A stretch of 64,000 nucleotides of DNA from Phoronis australis (Eukaryota > Phoronida > Phoronidae). A model generated the notes under the pieces. That model searched no databases, had not been told where the DNA came from, and saw only the letters and a program-made list of their open reading frames with translations. This document shows, in pieces, positions 1 to 12,400 of the stretch. The stretch's first letter is position 1. Each line of letters opens with the position of its first letter. The stretch is taken from assembly GCA_002633005.1 (NCBI GenBank), contig NMRA01000308.1, positions 261,678 to 325,677 of the forward strand. The letters are read 5' to 3'. Position numbers and translations under genes: made by a program.

Positions 1-46
1 TTGGCGCTTAGATTTTGAACCGCTTCCAACACTACAGTAGGCGGCA
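1..46 (-). CDS. Exon 4 (partial) of PDGF-like candidate
   Basis: The acceptor lies just above position 46 (cataccag). The exon starts in phase 1, as the previous exon requires, and stays open to the window edge, encoding VPPTVVLEAVQNLSA. Confidence 0.5.
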
Positions 47-2839
47 CTGGTATGACGAGCAATTGGGTCAAAGCATAATTAATTACCCGTAGTTATAGTG
101 GTCAATCTCAAGCATTTTAAGCTTTAAAACAGGGGCTTTCAAATGTCAAATTTCTAGTTAGTTTTACCTCGAGCGGCAGACGTTGGATTTCCTGAAAATG
201 AGAAAATTACCCAATGAGAATTATGCTCTTAATTGTATATTATATTGCTTATGTTACAATTATAAAACTTTATTAACTCATGGTGCTCTGTCGTGGTGCA
301 TTTAGTTATTCGGCCTTCAGCCTCGAAACAGTCGGCCGGAATAGAATGGTCACAAATACGTAATCCAAGAAGGGACTATTCGAGTGGGTCATTTGACGTC
401 TTAAAAGGAACGCTTCACAAAGGGTAAATTAACAATTCGTTCTCGGCACTACAAAAGATGTTCTTATCAACACATAAACAGCTGAATAAGATGAGAAAAC
501 ATCTTACCGTCTTCATCGAAATATCCATCGGGTAGATGTGTCGCTGGAATGCAAATGAATTCAATCAAACTTTGTTGTCATAAATTGGAAAGCAATTTAA
601 AATTCTATATGCAAATTAGGTAAATCACATCTCAACTTTCATCTAAGTTCAACTTCGGACAAATTTACTAATGACAACTTACAGTTATTTGGGTCAGCGC
701 CTCTTCGAATAAAGTTTTCTATGAATTCTTCGTTGGACCCTTCAAATTCACTTAGTTGTTTGAACACGGATATGGGAATCTGAAATTTAACATTAGCGAA
801 ATATCATTTTAAGCTTTGTAATCTTGATATAGTTAAACATTGTCTTAACAATAGCAAAATGCCCATGATTGCCAACCGCCCCGCTTTTAGAAGATTCGAG
901 CTACGTCCCGCAACAATATCGCAATGTCTTGCTTGGTATGCGTGATGATATTTTGCATACTCACGCCGTTGTGTTAACGTCCGACTCGACGACTTCACGC
1001 ATAGTCGTACGTATACTTATGGGGTTATGCTATTTCTACTGTTTGCACACTCCATTCGACAACCAAGGCGCACAAATAGGCAACAAAGGAAGCTCCACCA
1101 TGCTGGTGTCGGGGATTACGGGGACATTCATTCTAAACATGTTGACATCTATGTTTTCTTAACATGCTTTTTCAAGATTCACCAAAAGAAAATGAAACCC
1201 AAGTGGCTTCAAAAGCTCAAATTAATTTAACAGTCAAACGTCCCAACTCACACCTGACAGACCAAGTGTGCGGTAACAATCATCAAAAGTCATTGTCAAC
1301 TGTATCACAACTTCTAAAGGAAGTGCAAGGTTTAACCATTTTATGAAAAGGCGAAGTTGGTATTAGGTCAAGATATCCCAACCATCAGTCTTCTCCAATG
1401 TAGCTTTACTAGGTCGTCGCAATGATTAATTTTTCATAAACACCGGCACTGGTTTATCAGTTATAAACACTTGGGAACGTCAATCATAGCCAGCAAAAAA
1501 AAAAATTGTACAACAATTTCCCATGCCTAAGCTTTCGATCCGAAGTGCAGACCTGCTTGCAAGCCCACGTGCAGACCTGCTTGCAAGCCTGCAATTCTGG
1601 CATGGTTCCATCAGCGTTGTACGTAAATAACGTTCATTGAGAACTGAGGTTGACCTGAGACTTTGCTAGAGTTAACGCGAGGAAAGACTCGAGCCACAAA
1701 ACGGTCAACATTTGAGTTTAACTAATTTACAACAGGGTGGATTTTGTAAAGTTTTCCAGTTAAATTCAAATTGTCTAGTGCACGTAACGGAAATGAGAAA
1801 AATACTTAGTGTGCGAACTTTTACATAAAGTAATTGCGCAAATATATGTGCGTGTCCCTATAAATTGCTAATCAAAAAATTTTACTAAAAATGAATCCAA
1901 CAGCATCCGATTAGGTTATTTTGAACACAAATCAACAAGCGTTTTCAACGATTGCAGATCAGAAACTTTCCTAATATGTGATTGAAAATTTGAAAGTAAA
2001 AAAGCGAAAATTTATACTGATGCGTCACCATTTTGTCACTGCAGGATTTTTCTTCAGGAAGGTAACAGTAAAATCCGAAAGGGGCAACAGCCGAGCATGC
2101 GCATTGCAACAGTTAATTGCGGTTTTGACAAAAGATTTGAGATTGATTGAACTTTACTTTCCCGCCATATCACGTGGTACCATTAAGCGTAAACTTTTTC
2201 CCGCAATTTCCATCATATCTATCCAAGAGATGTTTTGGATTCTTTTTAATCATTTTAGCTGAAAATGAAATGTTTGTCATTGCAAATCATGTAATTTTTG
2301 AAAATGGATTATCATAAAAACAACTTTGTGACTATTTCACTCAAAGCTGATTCAGGTACTTGCTACTTAATGAGATGAAAGTTTTGTTCAGCCAAAAGTT
2401 TGTCCCACTGTCACAAAATAGATTTTGTGGCACTGACCGTAATACTGTTTAACAAGGTCCCTTTTATCCACCTGATCATTGAGTGATGCTAAAATACAAG
2501 CAAAAATTGTGACCTATAACTTTAAGCACCCGACCCACAACGCCGTGGTGAATCACAACATAATATCCATGTACTTGTTTTGTCAAGAACATAAAGATAA
2601 ATTTAGGCATTTATTTCATAACTACAACAAAAGTTTATTGCTGCAGATTGTTACTTTAATATTTTCATTAAAAGAAAAAAAAAAAAAAAACACACACACA
2701 CAAACAGGGAGAACGTAACACCACCTGTCTTTACTGGAGTTGTGCATAAAATAAAAATTTACATAGGCCTTACCTGTGCAAAACAGCCCGACAATAGTGC
2801 CAGACACCAAATAGCCAGCACGTGACCTGCTCCAACCAT
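1..2839 (-). CDS. Secreted PDGF-like growth factor candidate, 5' part of gene (4 exons, runs off window)
   Basis: I see four exons with good splice sites and continuous phase: 2774-2839, 683-779, 508-543 and 1-46 (cut by the window edge). The first encodes a 22-residue signal peptide ending LAIWCLALLSGCFAQ. The second begins IPISVFKQLSEFEG and the last reads VPPTVVLEAVQNLSA. Known family feature: PDGF-A/B precursors begin, right after the signal peptide, with an acidic propeptide of the form IP..(V/L)...L. The resemblance, plus a clear PDGF/VEGF gene upstream on the same strand, suggests a PDGF-type precursor. The cystine-knot exon would lie outside the window, so the family call is inference. 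That this is a real secreted-protein gene is well supported by a TATA box, a start context and three consistent junctions. Extra exons between 780 and 2773 cannot be excluded. Confidence 0.55.
508..543 (-). CDS. Exon 3 of PDGF-like candidate
   Basis: A 36-nt micro-exon between acceptor gcattccag and donor GTAAGA. It encodes STHLPDGYFDED with split codons at both ends (phase 1 in, phase 1 out). Its small size makes it easy for gene finders to miss. Confidence 0.5.
683..779 (-). CDS. Exon 2 of PDGF-like candidate (propeptide)
   Basis: A 97-nt exon with acceptor aaatttcag and donor GTAAGT. It enters in phase 0 and leaves in phase 1. It encodes IPISVFKQLSEFEG followed by an acidic NEEFIENFIRRGADPNN stretch. 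The charged, Cys-free composition suits a propeptide that is later removed. Confidence 0.6.
1545..1590. repeat. Short tandem duplication (about 23 bp x2)
   Basis: Two adjacent copies of a unit containing gtgcagacctgcttgcaagc, within the presumed intron 1 of the leftmost gene. The rest of 780-2773 shows no further supported feature, only an A-rich run and a CA repeat near 2,680-2,705. Confidence 0.7.
2774..2839 (-). CDS. Exon 1 of PDGF-like candidate: signal peptide
   Basis: The ATG at 2839-2837 sits in a good context (caccATGG). The 22 codons give a short N-region, a hydrophobic core (VLAIWCLALLSGC) and a plausible FAQ cleavage site. The exon ends exactly at a GTAAGG donor in phase 0. The start is supported by the TATA box about 65 bp upstream. 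Confidence 0.65.
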
Positions 2840-2903
2840 GGTGCTCTTCGGTAGTGCAGACGCAATGTGTTGCTTAGATTTCTTGGGAGTTGAACTCCAC
2901 CTG

Positions 2904-2912
2904 TTTTATATA
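2904..2912 (-). promoter_or_regulatory. TATA box of the leftmost gene
   Basis: TATATAAAA on the minus strand, about 65 bp upstream of the signal-peptide ATG. That leaves room for a short 5' UTR of roughly 35-40 nt. The spacing suits a TATA-driven RNA polymerase II promoter. Confidence 0.6.
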
Positions 2913-5900
2913 GTGTCGTGCACCGTCGATGAGCGAAGTGGCTTCATAAGTCGGTTAAGTATGTTTTGTCAGAACTAGCAGGCGGGATATCCACCAGGAC
3001 GATAACTGTGACGAGTACGATGACCTTTCGGTGGCGGGTTAATCACTTTAAGTTCGTCAGATCTGAGGGCGTGTTCCGCTCGGGCAGGACAAGGAGATAG
3101 TCTGTGAAATCACTTCAAAGTTTAATAGGAAACGCAAGGTTAATATTTTGCGCTCAAATGTCCCGGCAGTAGTAAGGTTTACAATGACACTGTGTTTCTA
3201 TGGCAGCCAGACGTCTTGTAAGCGGCCCAAAACTCCACGTGCATTGTGTTTACCATGACTGATTTCCTCTCGATTATAATAGTATTCATTGCTATCATTG
3301 ATATATTTAAGGAAACCTGTCATAATATGTTTCGTAGTCGTCATAGTCATTATAAGTGTCGTCATCACACATTGAGAACAACATGGAACAAGAACATGGC
3401 TTTACATAGCACACAAGTTAATGAATAAAACTGACGACGAAAACAACATCTACAACAACAACTTGGAAGAACCATCGTTCAATCCGCTGAGTGTTTACAT
3501 TTTTGCCACAAACGTATTGGCCAGACACTTAAGAAAACCCCAATACTTTTGATTTTGACGCATATTGCCTGAGTTGACTCGGTTCAAATGTGTTTGGTTT
3601 CGAAGAATGCCCTGAGAAGGAAGAATTGTGAAATCTATGACGATGGGCTGGGTGGCGAAAGTGGTTGCCATAAGGAGGGAAGAGTTTTATGACGGTGAAA
3701 ATGTTTTGGCCTCAGTATTTGGTACCACACACGAGCAGACAGACGAGACTAACCACCGACTACAGTGCTGTAGCATAACGGTGTCTCCATACTCATGCTT
3801 GTCCAAACCGATGTTTTTACGAGTTTCAAGCACGCTCAGTTTTGCAGAATGAAAACGATTTGAATATGCTTTTTTGTATTTGAGGATATCTTTGCAGGTG
3901 AACAGGGCGTTAAAAGTGTTGCAGGTGAACAGGGCGTTAAAAGTGTTGCAGGTGAACAGGGCGTTAAAAGTGTTGCAGGTGAACAAGGCGTTAAAAGTAC
4001 ATTTAAAGGAACATTATCGGACACTTGTTGAATGCAAAAACCATTTTGAAGTTATCGGCTTTGACCAGTTAAGTGATTTTCTTACAAATTACCAATTCTC
4101 ACCGACGTCTGCCAAACATTCGCTGAAATCAAGGCAGGTTATTTTACCAGTTAAAATACTTTGTTGTTTATGTCATTTATTGTGTGTGATTTGACTCATC
4201 AGCAGAGCGTTTGGCTGCGACTGCATTGGAACTCAGTGATTTCAGAAAATCAAATTTCTCTCCGATAATGTCACAGGTACTTTTTCCGCTTCATTTTAAT
4301 CAAAATTTCATAAAACAGATTTTAAATCAAGTTAGTTCAGTCGAAAGTTAAACCCAAATAATGCTAACTCAACACAACTCCAAATATTTTCAAACTTACC
4401 TGAATGCCGCCCTAGGTAATGAGGTTTCCTCGGAAACCCCGCCTACTTTTAAACATAGTAAAACAAATTCAAACGTTGCTGAAAGTTACAAAATGTTTAT
4501 ATTTTAGCGATTCCTTTAGACTGACGAAACTCATCCTATGTTCCAAATTGGAGAATGCGAAGGAATAATTTATAAGAAGGCCACTAGAAATTCAAAAATT
4601 AAAGCCGTTCGTACTCATTGTGGGGTTTCGCTGACACCAAGCAAATGAAGTTATTTCAACAGTTGAGGTTAGGCTAAATTTCATTATTATTTGAGTTTTA
4701 ATTAATATATGTGATCAATGAATACCGGATTAAACATCTTCACATTGTATGGGCATCGTAATTTAAGAACTTTGATAAACAATCTAATTGGTTAAGTGAT
4801 TTATTGTGATATCAACTACTGTCTGTTATAGCAGGAAGTTACTAACACTAAATCGTGCCATTGCGGTTTCTTCAAATATACTCATCATTTGCTTTCGAAC
4901 AGTAATGAATATTAAATTGTCGTTAGTAAACACTCAAATATTCGGAAGATCATTGTGAAATCCCTTTATGAAAAAAGTGTGTATGACTTCGTACAACGGG
5001 TGACAATCACCTATTGTTTCAAAAAGTTCAGTATGACAATTTAATTTCGTTAATAGATTATCATATCAAAAGCGAGCTACGTTTTCGAGACAATCGAGGG
5101 CTTGGTCTCACAATGTGCAACAAAATTAGCCGCTGTAATTTCCATCCACAACATCATTTCGCCAACACAACAAACTGTTATTCTTTACTAAGTACTGCCT
5201 GAGGGAAACTGTTTGTTTCGCGCGATAGGCTACCATGACGTCGCGCATCTAAAAATGTCGCGAATAACATGTCCCAATCTTGATATCATTAGTAAATTTT
5301 GATTAGTTAAAAATAAATAGTTAAAAAGCTGGTAAATCTTTCTTAACATCTTTGATAATAGACATTGAATTGTTTGGAATAGACACTAAACAAGATTTTA
5401 TGAGTTTTCACAAAGTTTTGAACTTTTTTAACAAACGCGTCGTGAAAACAAACTTTCACAAAAGTAGGCGCTGTTTCGACCATTTCCTTTCTGAGGACAC
5501 CAACTATTGTTAGAGATTGACGCAAGGACATGCGGCTTTGGAGATTTTTTGTAGCCTGATCAAAGTTCATGATTCTTTTCGATGTTTCATACACAAAAAT
5601 TCGTTTATAATAATAATTTTAATTTTATTAGTAAAAAATTGGTCACACCAATTTTACTGAACGATTCTTGATAAATTATTATTGTTGTTACATGGCAAAT
5701 TGTGTTTCTAATGATATAATGTATGTTGTTAATTTCACACCCCTAACTGCGTAGCGTTCAATGACTGCTTTAGCGTCTTTTGCTTCCGTCGCAAACTTTA
5801 TTTATTTTAGTTTGATGTTGGCAGTTTTACTTTGAACTCGTCTTTCTAGTCGCTTTTCATGTCCGTATAAATTCTCCAGAATGTCAATGACACGGTACCT

Positions 5901-6219
5901 ACAGTCAATTATGTATTGGTATACCTGTACACACATGGTCACCGGCCTAATAGTACATAACACACGAATGTATTTCCAGATGATTTCTATAATGTAGAAT
6001 GATTTTCAAGGACAGACTCGTGCGCACACCTCAGGAACTTCAAGCATTAAGGTAAGTACAATGGAATAAGCATTTGTCAAAGATCGTCATATAAACGGAT
6101 CATGTCTTCTCTATCAAAATAATACATTATTTTTAAAAAAATGGACAAATTCTTAGTTAGAGATCAACAGACCATCTACCACATTTGAGCATCGAAGTTT
6201 TGTTACATTTCTTCTGAGT
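2913..6219. other. Intergenic region without a supported gene
   Basis: AT-rich spacer between the two minus-strand growth-factor-type genes. Only short random open frames were seen, none with domain, signal-peptide or splice support. It contains the 27-bp tandem repeat listed separately. Confidence 0.5.
3892..3998. repeat. 27-bp minisatellite, four copies
   Basis: Four near-perfect head-to-tail copies of a 27-bp unit (core gcaggtgaacagggcgttaa). Because 27 is a multiple of three, all frames stay open through it on both strands, which creates spurious repetitive open frames. Confidence 0.9.
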
Positions 6220-8235
6220 TCAACACACTTTAAAAACCTCCAAATAAATATTCAGCCACCGATTTCTAAATTCATATGTAAGTCATTAAGTAGCCCTAGT
6301 TTGTTGGTTTTCGACACAGAACTCCCCCATTTCCGCTTATTAAGTTAGACAATTCTGCTTTATTTGTCAACGACGTTTCATCGATCAGAATCTTACTGTC
6401 TGTGCAATTTGTTTACCGATAATAAATTTTCACTTTTTGGCAGGTTGGTGAAACTCGTCAATTAATTTTCGTAAGTCAAGCAGTGTACAGTGTAAATCTT
6501 ACGTATTTGTTGTGACGATATTGATATAACTACGTGTCCATCTTTGATTTACATTCGTCTCCAAAGTGATAATAAGATCTCTATGGTTTAGGAAAGTTGA
6601 ATAGGAGATTTTTCATATTGGCGCTCTTTAGAGTAAGAGGACACGAAAGTGACTTCCGATTGAACCCGATTCAGACTTGGTGGACAGAAATTCAATTACT
6701 GTATAGTGGTTCATTAATTTAAATGCAGAAAATAAAATTCCACAGTCAGTCCCTCCCATTGTTAGATTAGTTTAACTTCATCAATTATTTTAACTTTCTG
6801 ACACCTACTGGGATCGAAATTCTCACGCTGTATCATCCGCAGCCACTGTCGGTGGATATTTCTTCGCAGTTGGGCATGTATGGGACACGATCTCCCTGTT
6901 CATTCAGTGTTGTTCTAGTTCAAAAGGTTTGCTTTTTCCGTAAGGCATTAGTACATCTCACCGCACAGCAATGGAAAGTTGCCAGCATGAAAGGCGTTAA
7001 AACGCCGTTTACACCAGTAGGTGACGCTGAACGCCTGTCCAAAGACCTGATCACCGTCTGACGGGTTAGAATTTCAATAATGCGCGGCACGGCAAGTTAC
7101 CTGTTTATATAAACATAAACTTGCTAGTATACCCTGGGCAGATGATTTCCCAGTGAACACTTTTATGGTGAAGGAACGTAAAACACACAAAATTCAACTA
7201 AGATGAGTTGTCGGATTGTTTGAGNGAGATCAACACACTTTAAAAACCTCCAAATAAATATTCAGCCACCGATTTCTAAATTCATATGTAAGTCATAAGT
7301 AGCCCTAGTTTGTTGGTTTTCGACACAGAACTCCCCCATTTCCGCTTATTAAGTTCGACAATTCTGCTTTATTTGTCAACGACGTTTCATCGATCAGAAT
7401 CTTACTATCTGTGGAATTTATTTACCGATAATAACTTTTCACTTTTTGGCAGGTTGGTAATAAACTCGTCAATTAATTTTCGTAAGTCAAGCAGTGTACA
7501 GTGTAAATCTTACGTATTTGTTGTGACGATATTGATATAACTACGTGTCCATCTTTGATTTACTTTCGTCTCCAAAGTGATAATAAGATCTCTATGGTTT
7601 AGGAAAGTTGAATAGGGGATTTTTCATATTGGCGCTCTTTAGAGTAAGAGGACACGAAAGTGACTTCCGATTGAACCCGATTCAGACTTGGTGGACAGAA
7701 ATTCAATTACTGTATAGTGGTTCATTAATTTAAATGCAGAAAATAAAATTCCACAGTCAGTCCCTCCCATTGTTAGATTAGTTTAACTTCATCAATTATT
7801 TTAACTTTTTGACACCTACTGGGATCGAAATTCTCACGCTGTATCATCCGCAGCCACTGTCGGTGGATATTTCTTCGCAGTTGGGCATGTATGGGACACG
7901 ATCTCCCTGTTCATTCAGTGTTGTTCTAGTTCAAAAGGTTTGCTTTTTCCGTAAGGCATTAGTACATCTCACCGCACAGCAATGGAAAGTTGCCAGCATG
8001 AAAGGCGTTAAAACGCCGTTTACACCAGTAGGTGACGCTGAACGCCTGTCCAAAGACCTGATCACCGTCTGACGGGTTAGAATTTCAATAATGCGCGGCA
8101 CGGCAAGTTACCTGTTTATATAAACATAAACTTGCTAGTATACCCTGGGCAGATGATTTCCCAGTGAACACTTTTATGGTGAAGGAACGTAAAACACACA
8201 AAATTCAACTAAGATGAGTTGTCGGATTGTTTGAG
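6220..8235. repeat. 1-kb direct duplication joined at a single N (7225)
   Basis: Positions 6220-7224 and 7230-8235 are almost identical, differing by a handful of substitutions and 1-2 nt indels. A single N marks the join. Both copies end at the same point (gtcggattgtttgag). An unbroken frame of about 85 codons occurs in both copies (around 6852-7061 and 7809-8072) but has no recognisable motif. The most likely explanation is two alleles placed one after the other by the assembler. Confidence 0.85.
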
Positions 8236-8256
8236 TATTGATGTCAAATACACATT

Positions 8257-8331
8257 CACGGGCGGCGCACCGACCATAGGGTCGGGGGGCGGGCTATAGC
8301 CCCTACTTTGTTCAGTGCTGTGCTACCCGTG
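8257..8331. mobile_element. Hairpin mini-element, copy 1
   Basis: A 75-bp sequence with complementary ends (cacgggcggcgcac / tgtgctacccgtg) and an inner palindrome around gggctatagcccc. It is related to three other copies at 46545, 47821 and 52687. No TIR transposon family is assigned. Confidence 0.6.
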
Positions 8332-8339
8332 TCATTGTA

Positions 8340-9206
8340 ATTTTCTCACGAAAGAAGAGAGATCACGGTACCACTCACAAAATCATGAGGGACAAAAGGG
8401 ATTGTTCGAGACTTAGTATCGTAAGCTACCAAGACCGAGGCCACTGAACTTACTGATTGATCATTGAGGTTGGAATAATGAGTAATTGGAGAGCATTTAT
8501 AAACTGCGAGATCGAATTCACTGTTTCCGTTCCATAAGCAAAGATTTCTCGCCGCAGGTATAAGCTAATATTTCGGTTCTATGGATCGCAGCCCCGCGTT
8601 TAGTCCTAGTCTGTATAACTGGTTCAGAGTTTAATCACCACATAACTTTTCCAAGAGTGACATTCTTTGTTCATTGGCTTAATAGGGATTATAGAATGTT
8701 TAAGAAAAAGAAGCGTTCGGCCTTCAATGTCCAGTTGAATGAAAACTTTTCAATTCTACACGTTGTCTTTTCAGTGGACACTCGATATTTTGCATATGAC
8801 AAAGCGGACTCTGTTCTGTCCGAAAACTGAGAACCAGTCCATTAAACGCTCAAATCATTCAAAAACGAAATGCCAGCTTCGATACATACATGTATTTATA
8901 TTAATTGGTCAATTCAACATCTTCACTGACAATCATAGAGAAAGTGTAGATGAACTCAATATCAGTAAAAGCTAACCTGTTCTTTAGACACTTGCCATTT
9001 GGAATCGATAGCAACAAAGATATTACACATTAGGACGACATCTCTCATGTTACACGGACGTCCACATCTATGAGTTCTACCACACGACACCTCTTCTGTA
9101 GGCAGGCCGCGACAGATTCAATCAGCAACAAACAATCAACAAAATATGCGAAAAAACGTTGTGCAATAACAACGACGCATTAAGAATGAAACAGTTGATT
9201 TCTCAA
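8340..9206. other. Downstream flank of the VEGF-like gene, no gene seen
   Basis: No supported coding segment. On the minus strand this would hold the 3' UTR of the growth-factor gene ending at 9207. I did not find a convincing AATAAA signal close by, so the transcript end is undefined. Confidence 0.4.
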
Positions 9207-9414
9207 CTACGGTAAACTAAAAATATCAAAAATACATCTGCAAGTGTCGCCCACTTTTTGTTTGATGTAACCCAGCTGATTGCAGCTGATGCTGGAGCAA
9301 GGATCGGCAGGGTTTACTGAATTAGCGCCTCCTGTTGACGGCTGATTGTTGGCAAAGTTTCCTGAATTAGTGCCTCCGACGCTCGTTTCCCGCGCACGCT
9401 GTGGTAATTCACAC
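9207..9414 (-). CDS. VEGF-like factor exon 5 (C-terminal tail and stop)
   Basis: Acceptor gatctgtacag. The exon supplies one base to complete the split Leu codon left by exon 4 (phase 2). It encodes CELPQRARETSVGG, a Gly/Asn/Ser-rich linker and a final Cys motif (CSSISCNQLGY...DTCRCIF), then TAG. Confidence 0.85.
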
Positions 9415-12400
9415 CTGTACAGATCAAAAAGTTTAAATTGTAAGTAAAAAAGGAAGAAAAATCGAATTCGCTTAACCCGCATAGAGTACATGTATGTGGA
9501 AATTCACACAGCGTCACATGCCGCCTGATCAAAAGGCAGATCAGACAATTAATTCATAGTCGCCAATGAACCGTCTGTTCAGCCTTCACACCAGACGGCA
9601 TATGAGTCTTCTTACCGTAAGAAGCAGACATTGCCATGATGTTGTCTAAAGCGGGCTGTCCGCCCATTGTAATCGCACATGATGTGTCCGAAGGGGGGGG
9701 GGGGGTGGGGCTCTGTCCGCCCATGATGATCGCGCATGATGCGATCTAAGGAAGACTCTGTCTGCCCATGGGGATCGCACATGACGGGACAATATTACAA
9801 TTTTCGACAATAATATTACGCTAATCTAAGCTTATAAATATCTTAAAGAAGTATGATGAAATTCTCACTTTTCAGTTTTTATCGGAACTGTCAAGGCGAA
9901 GATACAGAAGGCATGATATTGACTGACACTATTCGGGCTGAAACTCATTTCCACTAGGCCTCTTCACAAAATTGTAGAAAAAATACAATGTCGTGATTGC
10001 TCATTTACGAAGGCACATTTCTGCTATCGGAAAAATCTATTCTTACGATTGACTTACAGGCAGGAGGTCGTGTTGAAGTACATTCCGGTCTCACAGTTGG
10101 TGATCTTATTGCAGACACACTGACAATCGTCGCCGTCCCATCTCTGGAGGTGGTGACACTTGCCCATATCCGTGTCTTCATTCTTACACTTACATCTACA
10201 GTCGCCCGCGTGAAAATCGTGCTTCTCTATATTGCAGTCAGACGGCTGCACGGAGCAGCGACATTGGCAATCAAGATGTTTCTCCATTCGGAGCACGACC
10301 GGCTGGAATCCCGTAATCGTTAAGGCCGCTGGAGAGTCGAAGACTGTCTTCATTACCTTTAAGTGTAATGATAAAATGATCATTATCACAGAAATACTCT
10401 CCAGTATTAGAAAAAGATGCAATCCCAGACCGTTGTTCCTTATTACTGAACACGTCAACTTTACAACAGTCTTTAAGCATTACATGTAATGCTACCACAT
10501 GGAAATTACAACGTGAGTACTTTAAGCTTAATTCAGCAAAAAGACTGCCTTTCGCCACAAAAACTAACTTTAGTGTCATTTTTTTCCAAGCCCAGAAAGC
10601 ACTTGTCATGTGAGCTAGGAACAAGTTGAGATCAGTTTTATAAAGCGGCAAGTGCTCTAAATCAAAAGTTACATTACAAGGTGAAGGCCAGAGTTCCTTA
10701 ACTCCGATAATTCATCGTTGTCTGATTGAGGAAATTGGTCTCTTTGAGAGAACACGGTTTCATAGTCACTATTAACTATGGTCTGGTGTTAAAACACAAG
10801 CGCGTTTGTTCACCCAAGTAACGATATTTAGTTCCTATTCTTTTGTTTCTTAAATCGCCCCCAATGGCCATTCTGCCTTGACACCCAAAGCTTACCCCAA
10901 GTGAACAGCAACTTATTTAAAGAACTTGTTCTTAACCAATAAGGAACATTTTATTTCTTTTCAAACCCACAAATTATTTTTAGTCTGCGTGCAGAACAAG
11001 ACGATTGCGATATTATAACAGTAAATGGCCTAAATATATATTTTTGGGCAGAAATACGCGGCTTTATTGCCTCTTTAACTGAAAACGTCAAGCGATATAT
11101 AAGTACAAGGTGTTTCTTAAACAGCCATCTAGTCGTGATTCGAATGGCAATAAAATCTTTCTCTTTTTCACTTATGTTGGCGTAAACACACTTTCACCAA
11201 TCCTTTCACCTTTTGGTGACTGACTAGTCAATTCTAAAGTAAAGTTCACTAAAGATGTTCAACTACAGTTGGCTTGGCCATTGCCCTGACGCTTAAGCGG
11301 TATCCACTTACAGTTACATCGACGGTCCCTTTTGATATTGGAGTGCACTTGAGGGAATGATGTCCACAACAGCCTCCACACCTTGGCAAGAGGACGCACG
11401 GAGGATAAAGTAAGGTATTGGGATTTGGATCCGCTGGTACGGGAACTGACGTACTCTTTGGCTCGCATTGGTCTCCCTTGACAACATCGGACAAGGACTC
11501 TGAAACACAAGAGCGTGAAAAAATGTTTTTTTTTTGAGGTCAACATGGGACTGCATTCTGCTAAGCGCACAATGTTAGTATTTATCGTAATTGGTTAAAT
11601 CATTGAACTTTTTGCAGTTGGAAATACGACAAGAATAACGCAGAAGTATTTCATCAATGAAACATTTTTCGAAAACTTTCAGCCAATTATTTGGTTTTCG
11701 AGTGCATTTACCAGGCACTGAGTAATTTATGACTAATAATTACAAGTAGTTAATGTGACTACATCATATCATAGCGAAGTTCTAAATTATGTCCGAAAAT
11801 TGTGACTTAATTTATAAATCATCAGTGGCAAGTTGTCGTCAGAGTAATGATCGACGTAATCACAATCCGCTAAACCGTTCTTTATTTGAAGCTGATGCCA
11901 TGACTTCTATCTATCGGTGTCCTTTTCCGTCTGAAAACTTGCTACGCCTGACCTTTCATAGTGTCTTAATACTGAGGCGGCAGAGCTCCTGGTTAGGACG
12001 CTGTTAATAGTAAGACTTCAACGTCACTCAGGATATTCACACATAAAAATTGGAACTTTTCTCCCAAAATTGCACTTGTATACACATCACTTAACGCTAT
12101 CACAATACTTACCAAAAGCACGGTTAGTGGGCAAACCTAAAACAAAAAACATATTTCTTTAATTTTACAAGGTAATCAATGTGATTTGAGCTTTTAGTTT
12201 ATTTAACACATTAGGCCAAAAGTCATAGATGGTTCTAGTCTGTTTTTTTTTTTAAATCAAATTGTTGGGGTGGTATTTGTTTAGTTGCTCACTTTTTCAA
12301 AGAAAGAAAATCACCCGAGACGACCAAAAGGAATCGGGAGTTTTTTACTCAACTCTAACCAGTTTCGGAGGAGAGGCCTGGCTAGACTTGTGCAGCAGAT

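Noticed and set aside
3687-4194. Repetitive frames across 3.8-4.1 kb
   Set aside because: Produced by the 27-bp tandem repeat, whose period is a multiple of three, and open in several frames at once.
6852-8072. Conserved frame present twice, as if under selection
   Set aside because: The two copies are near-identical over the whole 1-kb block, coding or not, so conservation only reflects the N-joined duplication.
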